From assembly GCA_028023455.1 (NCBI GenBank), contig JAQFVV010012499.1, positions 434,001 through 498,000 of the forward strand: DNA of 64,000 nucleotides, in the 5' to 3' direction. A model generated the notes under the pieces. That model was given only the letters and a program-made list of their open reading frames with translations, was not told the origin of the DNA and did no database searches. This DNA comes from Epiperipatus broadwayi. Its lineage: Eukaryota; Onychophora; Udeonychophora; Euonychophora; Peripatidae. Positions 1 to 13,643 of this stretch are shown piece by piece; the first letter of the stretch is position 1, and each line of letters starts with the position of its first letter. Made by a program: the position numbers and the translations under genes.

Positions 1-902
1 TTGCTAGAATTTGTTTTGACAGTCAAATGACCGTTGGTACTTGTGTACGCAACTGAATGTTTAGAGTAAATTTATATTCAGGCAAAATGTTATATCGATT
101 AATTCATTTGAATAATTCATAATTTAATAATAATACATTTAATGTTTTTGGCACGTTTTCTTTAAAAAAACATTTTAGTTAGTGATAGTCGGGTTTCTGC
201 ATGAATGAAGTCCGCAAATACATGCGATTTCATATCATCATTCAGATCTCAAAGAAGTTAAACATCATTGTTGTTGTTTTTTAATTTTTCTAAGGTTTAT
301 TGTGTAATTAAAAGAAATCTCTCATAAAAAAAAATGCAATCCTCTGTAGTTTTAAAGAAAAGAATATATGAAAAATTTCTAATTTTGAGTTGGATTTTTT
401 GTATCATAAAAATGAGTTTCTTTGAAACATTTTTGCTGAATGCTAGAAAAATATTTGGTTTTATTTAATTAGCATTCATTAATCAAAAATTAAACCACTG
501 AAAGATAAAGGAGCTTTGCCTATTTTGAATTACTGTACATTAATCGACAATTTTGTAAACAATACACATTTTTCTATTAAGCAACAACAGGATGGATTTT
601 CCCCTTGCCAAAGGAAATTTTAAGCATGTCTTTGGAATGCAATATAATTTACCAAAGCATATTTTTACATATTATCCTATGTGTTTAAAAATATTTAATG
701 TCCAATAATATAATATCAGATTGTAATGGCCTACAAAAATATATATCATTTTGAAGCCTATTATAACCGGATCAATTTTTGGACTATTGATAGAATCATG
801 TCGGTGCAGAGAATAACAATGTAACATACATTCGGTATGAAACCATTAACAAGTTGTCGATCCCAACACATCGTATAATAAATAATTACATCTTACTAAA
901 TA
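1..902. other. AT-rich intergenic DNA, nothing recognised
   Basis: No coding region, RNA gene or repeat could be supported. The stretch is AT-rich, with short homopolymer runs and stop codons in all frames. Confidence 0.6.
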
Positions 903-1110
903 ATTTACCGTATATATATATATATTGTAGCCCTTGGATTTGTCCAAGGCTCCATCTTTTTAAGTTAGCTATGAAAGAGATGGTTCCATCCAAATTTTCC
1001 TCATAATATATGTATTTTATTATTTTCTGTAATAAGAAAATTTTAGCCAAGACCGAGTTTGAACCCATATTTATAAGAGATTGCATATGTTTGACTAGTA
1101 AGCAATCTAA
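903..1110 (-). repeat. possible tRNA-derived SINE remnant
   Basis: Read on the minus strand, this stretch has a good pol III B-box-like motif (GGGTTCAAACTC, complement of 1055-1066). About 150 bp later it ends in a short (TA)n tail at 905-925. Internal promoters and simple-repeat tails are typical of tRNA-derived SINEs. No clear A box could be found at the usual spacing, and no second copy is present in the window, so this is only a suggestion. Confidence 0.2.
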
Positions 1111-1313
1111 AAATTTATTGTTAATGTGTTTATAACCAGAGGATTATTTTATTTTAATTTATGGGTTAAATTGATATTAAGAAAATATTAGAAAAAGCAA
1201 GATTTACACATTTGTTGATAGGGAGATGTGTGACTGTTGAAAACCATATTAGATAGTGATGAAGAGTGGTCATTGTTTTATGCTAGGTTAGAAATAAATA
1301 ATTCATGAAAGTA

Positions 1314-1471
<158 letters not shown>

Positions 1472-1479
1472 AGGTAGAA

Positions 1480-3120
1480 TAGTTGTAATAAATAAAGATT
1501 AAGGCATTAAAAATCTAAATTTTAAAAAAAGTATATACCTGCAATGTGTATGTATATATAATTTAATTGTATATCTTAATGGTACAATTTACAATTAATA
1601 ATCATTTCTTACATGTTGTAAAGCAATTTTAAATAAGAAATTAAAATCATTTTTCAATTTTAATATTAGCAGCCAAATTTAATTTAAAGTCTGAGTTTGA
1701 AACAGCTGTAATATATATCTGGTTTCACTATTAAAAGGAAAAAGTAAGATTACTTCTAGTATGGGTTCAAGTGTTATATTTCTCAGTTAATTATCATTCC
1801 TTAAAAGACACAGATCTCACCAAGGAATTTAAGTGGATCATTGATTTAGACCATTAATGATGATGGGCAGTCTGGTCTGTCAAATACCAAAAATTAATTG
1901 GCAATTATAACTGTTAAATTGTAGAGTTAATTGTGTCTGTTTAAAATGGAATTTGTGCCTGGTTTTCTGAAAGAGCAACAAGGTTAAAATTAATTGAGAA
2001 GGTGGAACATGTCAATTAATTATAAAGATAATAAACAGGTGGATGTCTCTATAAAAGCTGTGTTAATAGAAAAGAAAAAAAGAAAAGGCTTTTTTTTATT
2101 TTGAACTTGCTTATCTGTTGTAGTTTTCCTGCATTGACTTAAAGAAAACTGTCTTATAAAATTTAAAATTGTTTTTATTGTAATTTTTGTCTCTTCAGAA
2201 TAATTTGGCTAAATCTACATTGTCTTAAGAAAAGACAATGTATCATGAGTAAATTTTAAGTGGGCACACACTTGAACCTCCAGAAGTCTACTATTCAACA
2301 GATGGTAATAAAAATTTAAACCACAGAAGTTAAAATTTGAGTTTAATATCATTTATATATATGCAAATAGTAAAATTTAAAACTCAAAAGTTTGATGTAT
2401 ATGTAAGTCAATTTAAATATATAAAATGAATTCAAAATGGAAAAGGACAATCAAAAATCAACAGACCTATACTGTGAAAAAGTTAAACGAATGCTATTTA
2501 AATTTGATATGCATAAATTTAAAATTGAGGAACTCTTTCAATAATATACAAATCGTATATATAATGCCAGAGGAACAAAACTATCAAAAGAACTTTTACT
2601 ACAAGGACTTATATGCTCTTAAAAACCGGTCAAGGAGGAAAAAAAGAGAAAAGAAAAAAGACATCAGGGACCTGGAAGGACACCTGCTAAAAGACTTATA
2701 TAAGTATATTTTTTTATTCGCTCTTTATGGTTGTAGGACATTTAATATATATATATATATAAATGTGCGTCGGACATTTAATATAAAAAAAAATTTTTTT
2801 CTTTCTTTGTAGTGTATCATGTATATCATCTACTTTAAAATTATCATTGTATTGATTGGGGGTAGAGATTGATTTCAGATGATTTTATATATATTTATTT
2901 AAATGCTTTTGCTATTATTGTCATTTTGGGGATAGATGAAATATATATCATGTCATTCTGATATGCCTTATTTAAAATCATTTACAAACAATTTTTTTTT
3001 TTTGGTTTAAAAAAAAACACTTAGAGATATTATTATTAGCATCAGAAGTTATTGTCAAATGCTTAGACTTATAAATGAATTGCTTGTCTATTGAGTTGCA
3101 TCATCATCATTTTTATTTTA
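1480..3120. other. AT-rich intergenic DNA, nothing recognised
   Basis: A 128-codon open frame at 2426-2812 is rich in Lys, Asn, Tyr and Ile and ends in (AT)n-encoded Ile-Tyr runs. It looks like chance coding in AT-rich DNA. Nothing else is recognisable. Confidence 0.5.
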
Positions 3121-3122
3121 TT

Positions 3123-3510
3123 TTATAAAAGTACATGGAAATAGTTTTGAAAATTTTGTGTGTATTTCTTATTGCTTATTATTATTGTTATTATAGATTT
3201 AAGGCCAGAAACAAACTGATTTATGCTTGGAAAATTTATGGGCTCATATTCCAGTACACTAATTTGCAAGAATATTAACGTTATGAAAGTTTTACTTGTA
3301 TAATTTGATGTTTCGACCTGTATGTGTGTGGATAGACAAAGATCTTCACAAAGCTCAGTGAAGTCTGGCTCACTAAGATTTATGCGATATTCATAAAGTA
3401 TTTGAACCCAGTTGAAGAGTTTTCCCACTTGAGCATTCTCTACACCATAAGAAGGTTTCTTATTTTGATGGCCAGAGGTAATTGGTATACCTATGTTTTT
3501 ATATGACTAG
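3123..3510 (-). CDS. unrecognised open frame, possible exon or pseudogene fragment
   Basis: The minus strand is open for about 130 codons, from just after a TAG near 3511 down to 3123. The first listed start is a GTG at 3426-3428, and the frame stays open upstream of it. Unlike most open frames here, the first 80 residues have a balanced composition (Glu, Asp, Cys, Trp, Thr), for example NWVQILYEYRINLSEPDF. After that the peptide runs into AT-driven Ile and Asn. An AG at 3511-3512 could be a splice acceptor, but its pyrimidine tract is poor. I do not recognise the protein. It could be a host exon, a decayed gene piece or chance. Confidence 0.2.
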
Positions 3511-3559
3511 TGATTAAAATCCTAACATATCTCAACCTTAGTGAAAAGGTTCTCTCTTA

Positions 3560-6536
3560 TTCGGGTCACTGCCTGCCTCATATTAATATTTGATATTCCT
3601 TACGTGTGTATGAGAGGATAGCCATGATAAGCATTATTATAAGTATTGGATACCAGGTCGCAAACTCAATTTAATGTCAGAATGAATGCAGATAAGGTAT
3701 GTGCGATTGGTGTATTTGAATATTGTTTTGTAGAATTGATTTAGCATTCGATCCAAAAGTAATTAAGTTAATAACTGTTAAGGGTTAAATAAAACTTATG
3801 AATGACTGGGCATAAGCAATGCGTATATAAATTTATTTAATAAATATTTACATGGTCAGCTGAGAACTTCGCTGGAAAGGTAGTATTGTTAAAATTTGAT
3901 TGTGTCATATGAAAATGAACATAGAATGTGTGCACTATGATGATGTTTGATCTTAATGCCAATTTATTTGCAATGACTTAGTCTTACTATTATTAAGATA
4001 TCTCTGTTGTAAAGATTAGAGCAAAAGAATATTTAATCGGGATGATAGGATAAGATCAAGAAATTTGCGAGGGAATATTAACTTTAGATTTGTTTACTAA
4101 AATTATTAAATTTATTTAGGGGAGAAATCGATTATGTATTTTCTAAAGTATATCAGTAATAAAAGAGAAAGCATTGAACACAATAGAAATTGGTATTCAT
4201 GATGTTTAAGATAAAATGAAAGCGTAAATATAATGTATATGTTTTTGTATTGAATTATAGTTTGTTAAATAAAATTTGTTATTTGTTTTAAATAAAATTT
4301 GCGTGTGTCTTAATGTTTTCGTGGGTTATTATTATCTAGATATTTCCAATCCAATCATACATCAATATATTATTATTAATATTTGAATTATCATGTACAT
4401 AACTGATATTTAGTAAAACTATTTAAAAGGTTAATTTCAAATGCTTAAAATTATCAAATAATTTAATATTGTTGAAATATAAATCGCAATAGAGAGTGTG
4501 TGATAGCGAGTACAGAGGGTGGGCATAAAATCCTTTCCCCATCCATTGTATTCAAACCCCTCTCTAGACGCATTTTATTTTTATATAATGTTGTTATAAT
4601 TGCGACTATGTTTTATGATGTGTTTATAAAGATTTAATAAGCTTAAAATATTCCAGCTTTAATGTAAATTGATATTAAACTGCATTAAAGACAACCGAGA
4701 AAGCCACAAACTAAGGCATAAAGAAAACTGCATGTAAAGCCCCAGCCAAATTCTTTTTTAGAACAATAAAAATCTCTGGAGTACATCTTTTTAAACCTGA
4801 CTGCAACCCATCAGCAGACTTAGTTGGCAAAGATCTCTGATTTATGTTGTTGTCGCTCATCAGTAATACTACTTATTGTAGAAAAAATTAAAGAACATAA
4901 TAAGTTCACTATTACAAATCTCCATAGATTTATTACACTATATAAATCAAATAATTTGTTAGAATTATAAAAAAAATATTTCAGACGTGAACATTTATAT
5001 AACTTTTGAAATCTAAACAGGTATTAATTTTGGTTTCGTATTTCTATTTAAAGAATTTTACGAATGTTAAATTGTAAGTTTTACATAATCTTGGGGGCTG
5101 AAACAAACTTAAACCTGCTTTTTTTGCAATTTTATTACAATATCTAACAGAAGGATAAAATCTTTCTGTTTAAAGTTGGAAAAAAAAAAGAAGAAAGTTT
5201 GTAATGAAACCATTTAAAATCTCAGACTGTTTGGAATTTTTATTAAGATTTCTGATAAAACATTCTACCATTTGAAGCGGTTAGTAAATGATGTGTGATC
5301 GCATGGTCTATTTACATGCAAGGAAATGAATCTTGGGTTTTAAAGGATATAGTTTTATTATAAAAAGATTTATATAAGCAATAATATTAAAGATAATTAG
5401 AGATGGGTTTTAAAATCGTGCAAATACAAGCTTATATTTACACAATCAATTTATTAAATGCTTTTTTTAAATAATAAATAAAACATCTTAATATAATACA
5501 GCTTAATAAATCTTCAGATTAAAATTGTTATTTATATCAAGAGGTAACACAAAATGTCAAATGACTGCAGAAAAATCATTCATCATGGCTTAGTTATCTT
5601 AACTGCCACTGGGCAGCAAATGTATTATACATGTAAACAATGTAGAAATTGATCATAAAAACTAATTTCATTTTCATTAGTAGCTAGTATTTTTTCTTAA
5701 AAGAGAGAAAAAATATTCTCTAAGTAAGAGCTCATTAATTTTAAACAACACTTGCGAAACATCATTTTAAATAAATTATTAAACCAGTATCAAGAATCAT
5801 TTAGCATTTAATTGTATACAATTAGGAAGTTGTAATTATTGTTTGTTAGTTGGCGTCAAAAGGTGATCGTAACTAATGATAGTTATAAACATAAAAAAGG
5901 TAATTCTGATTGATTTTTGCCTACTGCTTAAATTTAGCTTTACTATAGCTATGATCAACTATTTTTAAAATCACTTTGTATTATTACTATCTAATACAAG
6001 TGTTAAAAATAAGATATAAAAAATAAACAGAAGCTAGTAATAAAAATAAAAGAAAGACCATGAAGTTACAGGTATAAACTCTCATTTTGAAAGATTGTTA
6101 AAAATAAAATGAATAGAACAATCACTAGATGATAGTTCAGATTTGTTTCATTTTACAAATTATTTGTATTTCAAATTTACTATTTAATGATACCAACTTT
6201 GTCCAAATAGGGAAGAAACTGTGGAGGGGAGGGATGTATTGTAAAAGGAAGAAGTATTAAAATTTTATCTTAACACATCTTAGTTTTTAATGTGGTAATG
6301 TGCGATTTTTTATTGATTGTTTTATTCAGGTGTTATTGAATTTTTATTTGTATTTGTAACAATAGTATAATAATACTAATTGAGATCCAGTTTGAATATC
6401 CAGTTTGACTAAAACTCTTGATTACTATAATAATCAAGACTTTTATAGATAAATATATTTTAAAAGAAAAAAAAATCATGTAATGTTTAAAGCAGTGGTG
6501 ATGTGCGTTCAATGGCTATATTTTTCTGGGTTTATT
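3560..6536. other. AT-rich intergenic DNA, nothing recognised
   Basis: No supported gene or repeat. There is only AT-rich sequence with short A and T runs. Confidence 0.55.
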
Positions 6537-6916
6537 GTCAACATTATTATAACAACATCATTGGCCAAAATTATAACAAGAAAAAGAATGAAATTAAAAT
6601 TCAGTGCTAAACAAATATTAGGCTTAAGGTTTACCATTAGTGTGATCCATGCTGATAATAAAAAGAGCCGCGTGGGAACTAACGACAATAATAATGATCA
6701 TTAAACATTATAAATATTTATAATTTTTAAAAAATAAACTTTAAGAAGGGGGGGGGGAACCTCAACTCACTCTTACAAACTACAAAAGCTCTTAATATTT
6801 ACAGCATACATCACAGAGTAGTTAAGATACAATATAATTCCTTTCTCATAATAAAATTTCTTTTATTATTTCCAGATCTTGAGATCTTCTGAGCTTTACC
6901 TGATTTCTTAGTTCCT

Positions 6917-6956
6917 TCATTCAATTGTTTTAGAAGTGTAGTTACTAAGTATCAGC
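6917..6956 (+). promoter_or_regulatory. histone-type cap motif and short 5' leader
   Basis: TCATTCA at 6917-6923 fits the PyCATTCPu motif known at the cap site of many animal histone genes. It sits about 35 bases upstream of the H2B ATG, a normal histone leader length. No clear TATA box is visible in the spacer before the left arm begins. Confidence 0.45.
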
Positions 6957-7031
6957 ATGCCTCCTAAATCAAGTGCTAAGGGAGCTAAGAAAGCTAGTAA
7001 ATCTGAAAAGATCACAAGATCTGGGGGTTAA
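6957..7031 (+). pseudogene. histone H2B N-terminal fragment (24 codons)
   Basis: An ATG at 6957 opens a 24-codon frame ending in TAA at 7029-7031. It starts MPPKSSAKGAKKASKS and ends in TRSGG. This is the typical start of animal H2B: MPPK, then a KGAKKA block, then a basic tail. In a normal H2B of about 120-125 residues, a Lys/Arg-rich stretch and the histone fold follow. Here the right inverted-repeat arm begins at that point and the whole histone fold is missing. A histone cap motif lies at the right distance upstream, so the fragment looks copied from genomic DNA with its leader. It cannot make a nucleosomal histone. The short peptide match is distinctive, but it rests on only 24 residues. 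Confidence 0.65.
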
Positions 7032-7348
7032 TAAAAGAAATTTTATCATGAGAAAGGGATTATATTCTAACTTAACTACTCTGTGATATATACTGTAAAT
7101 ATTAAGAGCTTTTGTAGTTTGTAAGAGTGAGTTGAGGTTTCTCCTCCTCTTAAATTTTTTTAAAATTATAATTAGAGTATTTATAATATTTAATGATTAT
7201 TAGTATTATTGTCATTAGTTCCCATATGACCTTTTTATTATCGGTTAATGGAGAACCCTGAGCTTAGCCTCATATTTGTTTAGGGTCTAATTATAATTTT
7301 ATTCTTTTACTTGTTATAATTTTGCCCAATAATGTTGTTATGGTAATA

Positions 7349-10300
7349 TTTTTTATTGTATTCTATTTTGTAATAATTTCAGTTTTTTAAATAATTATTT
7401 CAGACGACAGTATTCATTTAACATCAGAAAAATATGCAAATTAATTTCTATTTTTAACTTAATCCCACAGATACTAAATAAACCTTTAACCTTAAGATAG
7501 AAAAATTAAAAGGATGTTGTAAAAAGAGGTTTTTCCATCAATCAAAAAGAGTGCCATGACTAGGTATATAAAAAGCTCCACACACACACCCTGAACGGCT
7601 TACACAGAGTGCCTGAACTTCTACAGAAGAACAAGGACAACTAAACTTCTAGCAGAAATAAACTCACAAAGGAAAAAGAAATTAAAAATTTTTCAGATAT
7701 AGAATTAATTACAAGTTATAACTTTTTTTAAATTATTTATTTTAAGTAATATATATCTTTAAAAGTTTTTAAATTCAGGTACCAAAGTTTTAAACTAAAA
7801 CCACTGGAAATCCAAATGTTAATATTATTTAAAGAGGAGGAAAAGCAAAGAATTGAAAGTATTAAATAATTGCTCATTCATAATAGATAAAGTACTCTAT
7901 TGGAAACTACCATATTGCGGGAATTATCTATAGTTTGTATTGCTCATGTAAGAATCCCTCATTATTTTATATTTCATAGTTGTAATGAACTTTATGATAA
8001 ATCTAACATTACTTATATCTTAATAAATGTAATCTCTAAAAGCGCATGTTTGCAATATTTATAACAGCACGCTAATATGAAAATACATCTTTTACTAGCA
8101 TATATGGAGAATAATAATTATTAAGAACTTTCAAAATGTTTTATTTTGATATATTTTTTAAATTGTTTCAATGAATGTTTCCTCTTGAATGAATTATTAT
8201 AATTCGCAGTTTGAACCATTTATGTTAAAATTAAAAATGGCATTTTAATTGCTTTTAATAAGCAATCATTTGTTAGAGAAAAAATATATCGGTAAAAATA
8301 CAGCTGTTTATTAATATCAAATTATTTTTGCCAGTAGAATTTGTGTACATATGGATTTTTTTTTTTAAATATTCAAACATATTCAGAGGAGGACATCAAA
8401 AAATACTGCATTTAAATAGCATGTAAAGTATTATGGTAGTTATGTCTAGATAGCATGACAAGAATGGACTCACTCTTGCCATTTCATTGATGTATTTTTC
8501 TGTTCTAAGAATGATTATGGAAATTACAGTAAATGATGCTATTAATTAGAAATTTGAAACAATTAAATTAAAAAGTTCTCTACTCATGAACATAGGTGCA
8601 GATAAAAAGAATAGATATATTAATCTGTTAGAGATTTTATTTCTCACCAGCTTCCATTTATTCACTACCCTTTACTGCTTGTCATAATAAAGATAAATAT
8701 TGATTCCATTCCCAAAGTATGACACTTATTTCATTAGTTGTATAAGTCACATCATATTGCAATATTTTATTTATATAGCATGGACACCAATATTTATATA
8801 AACAATCCAGATTATCTAGTGACCTTTATAATCTATCTAATAACTACTGAGTAATCTTTTTTGAATAGAACACCTATATAAAATAAGTTTAAAGACTATT
8901 AAGATGAACTTCAAATAGTGATTGTTGCAAAAGTAACACTGCCATGTAATTTTTTCTATAGTTAGTAAAGGCTAGAATTTGTGAAGCTGTTTGTTTTCCT
9001 ACTAGGCATGTATATGACATAATCCCATACAATTGTAATATATTATGAGATTAAACTATAAAATATTATACTTTTACATATTAGAGATTATAGATTTAGG
9101 CAAAAGTGATTGGGTTGTCCAAACACAAACTATTCAAATAATTTCAAATAATTGCAGTATGTAGAGTAAGTGAGAGTTTATAGGTGTTTCTTTTCTCATT
9201 TTAGGATTTTTTTTAAAAATCTAGCTAATATATCAAAACAAAACAGGACCAGATAAATTTAGTCAAGGTGAGCCCATTTTTATCTATAACCTTTACCAGC
9301 TAAAATGTATAAAATGCAAATTCACCCATCAATAGGACTTCAAAAATTTTGTCTTAAGGTTAAACCTTCATATATACTTATGAAAATTATTAATTTTATA
9401 TCAACACTTATTTGAATCTGTACATATTTATCTGTTGATAATAATGAATTTAACATAGTATGTTTTAATCTATCTAATTGTTATATTTAATACCAATGCT
9501 TTATATAATAATAACATTTTAAAAATACTGTTTGATTTTACAATTGACATGCTCAAGCCATTCGTTATTTATTAATTTATATTTTGAGAGTTAGATCCCT
9601 TGGATGATCTGAGTTCTCCTAATATGATCAATATCACTATTTGAATCTCAAAACATCTAATATTTTAGCTTTTCTTATCAAATCCTGCTATAAACACATA
9701 ATTATATCATGAAATATTTATCAAGATGCTTTTTACACACTTATTTAAAATTTATTTTTAGTGTGACAAGTGGTAGGATGCCCATTTCAATACTGCAATT
9801 ATTTGAAATTATAATATTCATCACCAATCAAATCTTTTCAACTATTCCTAAGGATTTATTTTATTTTTAGCTTCAAAATTAAGGCATAGACACTCTAAAT
9901 GTATTCAAACAATTTGTCACATTCTTAGTATTTATTTCGTATATTTAAAAACTGGCCATGATATAGATTTTACCAATACTAAATCCTTTGCAAGGATAAC
10001 ATTTGTTATGAGAGCAGAGTTAAAAACAACACTGAACTTATAAATGGCAAAACTACATCAATAAACATTAAGAAGCCGTTTTCTTGCTACATTATATTTA
10101 TAAAAATTTCGTTAAGCATATAATAATTTCAAATTCTAATTTATTATTGATCATTGTCTATTCCTGTTTTTAAACCATTGATAGACTCTGATGTACAAAG
10201 CATTATTTTTTGTTTGAATAATTTTCAAAAGATTTATTGATCAAAAAAACATTAGATTAAAAACTGGCTTCTCATTTATTATTATACCTTCATAGCCTAC

Positions 10301-12958
10301 ATCTTGTTTCTGAATTCTACTGATAATATTTCAAACTTATATCTGACAATTTAAAATTAAGTATTTAAGAAGTTGATCCCCCTGGGGGTGGGGGGGTGGC
10401 AACAACCTTAAATGACATCTAATTTTCCCAGGATAGTTGACATAATCTGACTAATGTTTTATTATAATGTTACTATAAATAATAAGAAATTTCTATGTAG
10501 GCGAAGTCTACATATAGGTTCATGTGCATAGTGTATATAGAAATAAGAAAATAACAAAAAAGGCACTTTAATGTTGTTGACAAAAAGTTGATGAATTTTA
10601 TTTATATTCATATGTACAAATAAGCATATTTACTCATACATATCGATAGATGTTTAAAAGGTAGCAAGTGCATAATTAAAGGAGTAGGTGGATAAATACA
10701 GACCTTATAAACATATACAAAATAAAAGTAATACATATATACACATACATATGTAAGCTCAGATTAGGGTTTTGTTATAAAAAAGAATTGCTACTTAAAA
10801 TCATTTTCTTTTAAACCATAAGTGTTTTGTCACATCTCAAAAACATCATTAACGTTAATTAGGTTGTCAAAATTTCATACAGATCTAAAGTAATTACTTT
10901 AAATATAAAGAGTTGTCTGCTGTAATTATTAACGATGTGAGATTTATGCAAATTTTAACAGAGATTTAGATAGTACTTGAAATGGATTTTTAACAAAACA
11001 TCTTTAATTATAAATTACTGTTGACATATTTTATTAGTTTTAAGATCAAAATTATAAGAATAAACAAGTTTAACAATAAATTATATATATATACTCGCAC
11101 TCGTAGAACATTAACAAATAGAAACTAACATGATGAAATTAGGCGTTGTGTATAGATGAACTTAATACAATAGAAACAAAAAAATGTAATGTGTCATTAT
11201 CATCATCAGTCTAACTACTGCAAAACTATAGATTTTCTGAATATATCCCAGAAATTTCAATTCATAGTTTATCTTCTCCAAATCACTTCAGCATTCTTTT
11301 TTGTAAAATCGTTATTTTCACATTTGTTGTTTTTCTAAATCCTTTAACATATTTTGCAATTCAGTTTCAGAATCAATTATGCATTTATTGCTATCCTTAT
11401 TTGAAATATATCTATCATTGATTGCCAATAATGCATGGATCTTTCATATATATATAAATATTATTCCTAATCAATACTTCAATCTTTGCTTTATGGTTTG
11501 TAATTAGACCTAAAAATTTCATCTTTTAAACTGTTACAATTGTGCATTACAATGTTGTATGAAAATCTTAAAATATTTATATAATTCAGACTATTTCTGT
11601 TTTTTTATGTCAATATTTACCTTCATTTGGCATTCTCTAATCTTCTATCTTTGTCTAATAAGATATCAAAATCTATTATTGAAGTTTGTATTATTTACAA
11701 AAAATTCTATTCTGTTTGTATTTTCAATTTTTGTGATTTTATAATAAAGTATATAAACACTTTTAAAATTAATGAATTGTTTATTTTTACTTCTAATTAA
11801 AAATCAAAAACTGACCACTTTAACATATTTTGTATCAATATAATCATTTATAATAGAAATTTTAAGCTTATCATTGAAAGGTACTACTGATTTCTAACTT
11901 TTATCTCTTTTTCACCATTCACAGGTTTGGTTGGTGATTTTATAATCTGCAAGAAATAATGCTTGTTATTTTTCATAAGCATGATACTTCACCAAGAACA
12001 TTGAAATAACTTTCATTTTAATATAATTAAAATTACATAATTGCTTTCACTCATTCCACATAAAATTACAAAAATCAGTTATTGTACATAAAAACATAAC
12101 AAACATTCAGCTTCACATATTTATAAATATATACTATTCACCTTTAAAAAATAAATAATGCAAAAATATTTTGTAAGAAATCCATATGCAAGTACTTTGC
12201 AGTATTGCAATAAGATTTCAAATAATTTAGATTTAAGTAGAAATAATAATGTGAGATAAATATAAAATTATTCAGATGTATTTGAAATACTAAATATTTT
12301 TATTATATTGCATACATTTTATTATTAAATATACCACATTATAAGTATATAAATCCTTTTGTAAATAATTTCATAAAAATACTTCGATAAATATGACTTT
12401 TATATGGCTATTTCTTTGATAACATATCAGAAATCTCACAATCTCTCTATACTCAACATAATTAGTATATTTATGTGATTTTTATATGTTGTAAAACAAA
12501 TAATTTTTAATAAACTTTAGCTGATTAAAAATAACATTTAGAAAAGTTTTGTGGATAATGGGGAAAAAATTCTATTACAATTGATTGTATAATAATTGAT
12601 ACAGTCAGAAAATTTTTATTATGATTGTTGTCTAACTAGTATTATAATATATCCTATTTATACTTTAAATTTTCTTTATTCAAAATCAGACCTACTTTCT
12701 TCTATCCATTTAACAATTTTTTAAATTACAGTCTTAAATTTATCAATTTACTTTTAGTACTATTTACCAAATTACGTTTTTGAATCAATTACAGTTGTTT
12801 TTGTTTGCAATCATTTGTTACTAATGTTTATTCTGTATGACAGTTTAGAAAATGATGCTATTAAACCTATTGTGAATGGCAAAGAATCTAATAAGCTTTG
12901 ACCTTCAGATAAAGAGTATTACCATTAAATATATCAATATATTTATATATATATAATT
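7349..12958. other. AT-rich intergenic DNA, nothing recognised
   Basis: About 5.6 kb with no supported coding region. The 61-codon frame at 11559-11744 is Phe/Ile/Leu-rich, low-complexity and probably chance. A G-rich patch lies at 10379-10398. Short (TA)n tracts occur near 11084 and 12945. Confidence 0.5.
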
Positions 12959-13600
12959 CCAGTGCATAACACTATACTGAAATAAATATATACAAATATT
13001 AAGCATTAAATCACCCCACATGGTTAAGAAATCCAGTACTGCCCTCTGAGAACTAATATATAAAATACATTAGAGTTTGTATTTCAAAATAGCCAGATCA
13101 AAATGATACCACTTTGACCTATCTGCTATCTGATGTTATATATTGAAATACAAACAAAGAACTTGAAATTTAGCAAACAATGATCGTAAATTTTGCTACA
13201 AACAAACATTTTTTAACTATTATTATATAAAGACAAACTAATTTTAGTAATTTTAATCTTTAAACAACCTAACACAAATGTATAGAAAATAATCCCAGTC
13301 CATAATGCTATACTGAAATAAATATATACAAATATTAAACAATAAATCACCCCACATGGTTAAGAAATCCAGTACTGCCCTCTGTGAACTAATATATAAA
13401 ATACATTAGAGATTGTATTTCAAAATAGTTTGTTCGTATTTCAATATGTAACATCAAATAGCAGACAAGTCAAAGTGGTATCATTTTGATCTGGCTATTT
13501 TGAAATATGAACTCTAATGTATTTTATATATTAGTTCATAGAAGGCAGTACTGGATTTATTAACCATATGGGGTGATTTAATGCTTAAAATTTGTATATA
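12959..13600. repeat. head-to-head repeat array, 336-bp unit
   Basis: A unit starting at 12959 (CCAGTGCATAACACTATACTG) is repeated directly from 13295, a 336-bp period. The second copy stops near 13429 and is followed by an inverted copy to about 13600; for instance TAAATCACCCCACATGG at about 13007 and 13343 is mirrored near 13562-13580. Within the unit an imperfect hairpin of about 80 nt is bounded by TTTGTATTTCAA and its complement. Simple (TA)n lies on both outer sides. The layout matches the two ribozyme-bearing arrays at 15.2 and 44.5 kb, but I could not find a hammerhead core here. It may be a MITE-derived foldback. Confidence 0.7.
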
Positions 13601-13643
13601 TATATAGAAAGAGAGAGATAGAGAGAGAGAGAGAGAAAGAGAT
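13594..13643. repeat. (TA)n/(GA)n compound microsatellite
   Basis: A short TA run passes into GA-rich repeats directly after the inverted array. Confidence 0.85.

Larger units (their letters stand above)
6537..7348. mobile_element. long inverted-repeat (foldback) element with captured histone fragment
   Basis: Two arms of about 325-350 bp are inverted copies of each other: left about 6537-6885, right about 7023-7348. They match clearly by eye; the best-kept block is around 6766-6800 against 7104-7138 (shared core AAGAGCTTTTGTAGTTTG and its complement). Differences between arms are substitutions and small indels, so the structure is old rather than an assembly mirror. The centre of about 135 bp is unrelated to the arms and contains a histone H2B 5' end. 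Long terminal inverted repeats around a host-gene piece resemble Pack-MULE or foldback transposons. I found no transposase and no clear target-site duplication, so class is unassigned. Confidence 0.7.

Noticed and set aside
2426-2812. 128-codon open frame
   Set aside because: Composition follows AT-rich DNA, it ends in (AT)n-encoded Ile-Tyr, and there is no motif.
6957-7031. Chance Lys-rich peptide instead of H2B
   Set aside because: Considered, but the MPPK start, the KGAKKA block and a histone cap motif at the right distance together make H2B the better reading.
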